The position numbers and the translations under genes were made by a program. The notes beneath the pieces were generated by a model. That model had not been told where the DNA came from, ran no database searches, and was given only the letters and a program-made list of their open reading frames with translations. DNA of 8,104 nucleotides from Chitinophaga pinensis (GTDB taxonomy: Bacteria > Bacteroidota > Bacteroidia > M30B66), in NCBI GenBank assembly GCA_943333015.1, contig CALQRR010000062.1, positions 1 through 8,104 on the forward strand. The letters run 5' to 3'. Of the stretch, positions 7,872 to 8,104 are shown piece by piece (the first letter of the stretch is position 1; each line of letters starts with the position of its first letter).

Positions 7872-8104
7872 TTAAGCATTGCCGTTGTTATTTAACAACT
7901 GTTCCAACGACAATGCGTCTTTGATAAGTACTTTACGGGCCTTACTACCTTCAAAAGGGCCGATTATTCCAGCCTTTTCTAACTGATCAATAATCCTGCC
8001 TGCACGATTATATCCGAGTTTTAATTTACGTTGAAGCAATGAAGCAGAACCCTGTTGATGCATCACAATGATATGAGCGGCTTCATCAAACATAGAATCT
8101 CGAT
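7872..8104 (-). CDS. ftsK: DNA translocase FtsK, C-terminal fragment (gamma domain; 5' part outside window)
   Basis: The last 76 codons of FtsK enter from the right edge and end at the TAA at 7872-7874. The frame is open to the window edge (RDS precedes MFDEAAH), so the internal Met is not a start. The segment is the gamma winged-helix domain that reads polar DNA motifs (KOPS-type) and contacts XerD at dif. It shows FDEAAHIIVMHQQGSASLLQ, the recognition helix region RKLKLGYNRAGRIIDQLEKA and GIIGPFEGSKARKVL. FtsK is a septal inner-membrane ATPase that pumps chromosome ends during division. The motor and membrane domains lie outside the window. A short Asn-rich tail (NNNGNA) closes the protein. 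lolA follows after 10 nt. Confidence 0.95.
   Translation of the reverse strand, partial: RDSMFDEAAHIIVMHQQGSASLLQRKLKLGYNRAGRIIDQLEKAGIIGPFEGSKARKVLIKDALSLEQLLNNNGNA

Overview
This window comes from a Bacteroidota genome, most likely an aerobic flavobacterium-like or related marine/freshwater lineage. The evidence is a secreted protein ending in the gliding-motility/type IX secretion (T9SS type B) C-terminal sorting domain, a Bacteroidota-type -33/-7 promoter (TTG-N18-TATATTTG), starts without Shine-Dalgarno sequences, moderate-to-low GC, and an oxygen-dependent HemF. No mobile element, CRISPR array, tRNA, rRNA or clear foreign segment is visible. Most of the window is ordinary chromosomal housekeeping plus one large lineage-specific surface protein.

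Layout. On the minus strand at the left edge lies the N-terminal part of a FIST sensor-domain protein, which runs off the window at base 1. About 200 bp upstream of it, also on the minus strand, is a 767-residue multidomain secreted protein with a signal peptide, an N-terminal lamin-tail-like region, two pairs of Ig-like repeats, a PKD-like domain and the T9SS sorting domain. It is transcribed divergently from guaA across a 143-bp spacer.

On the plus strand, a tightly packed unit follows: guaA (GMP synthase), then a double-LysM/type-1 periplasmic-binding-fold protein, then hemF (aerobic coproporphyrinogen III oxidase). Each junction is a 4-bp stop/start overlap (ATGA, then TTGA), so the three genes probably share a transcript and are translationally coupled. 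They link purine synthesis, an envelope protein of unknown role and heme synthesis.

At the right end, on the minus strand, lie the last 76 codons of ftsK (gamma DNA-reading winged helix), followed by a LolA-family lipoprotein carrier. The lolA gene converges on hemF so tightly that the two stop codons share the palindrome TTAA.

The points most worth following up are the guaA promoter placed so close to the ATG that the mRNA looks leaderless, the LysM plus binding-protein hybrid (no transporter in view) in the middle of the operon, and the hemF TTG start. I see no convincing novel multi-gene defence or mobile system here.
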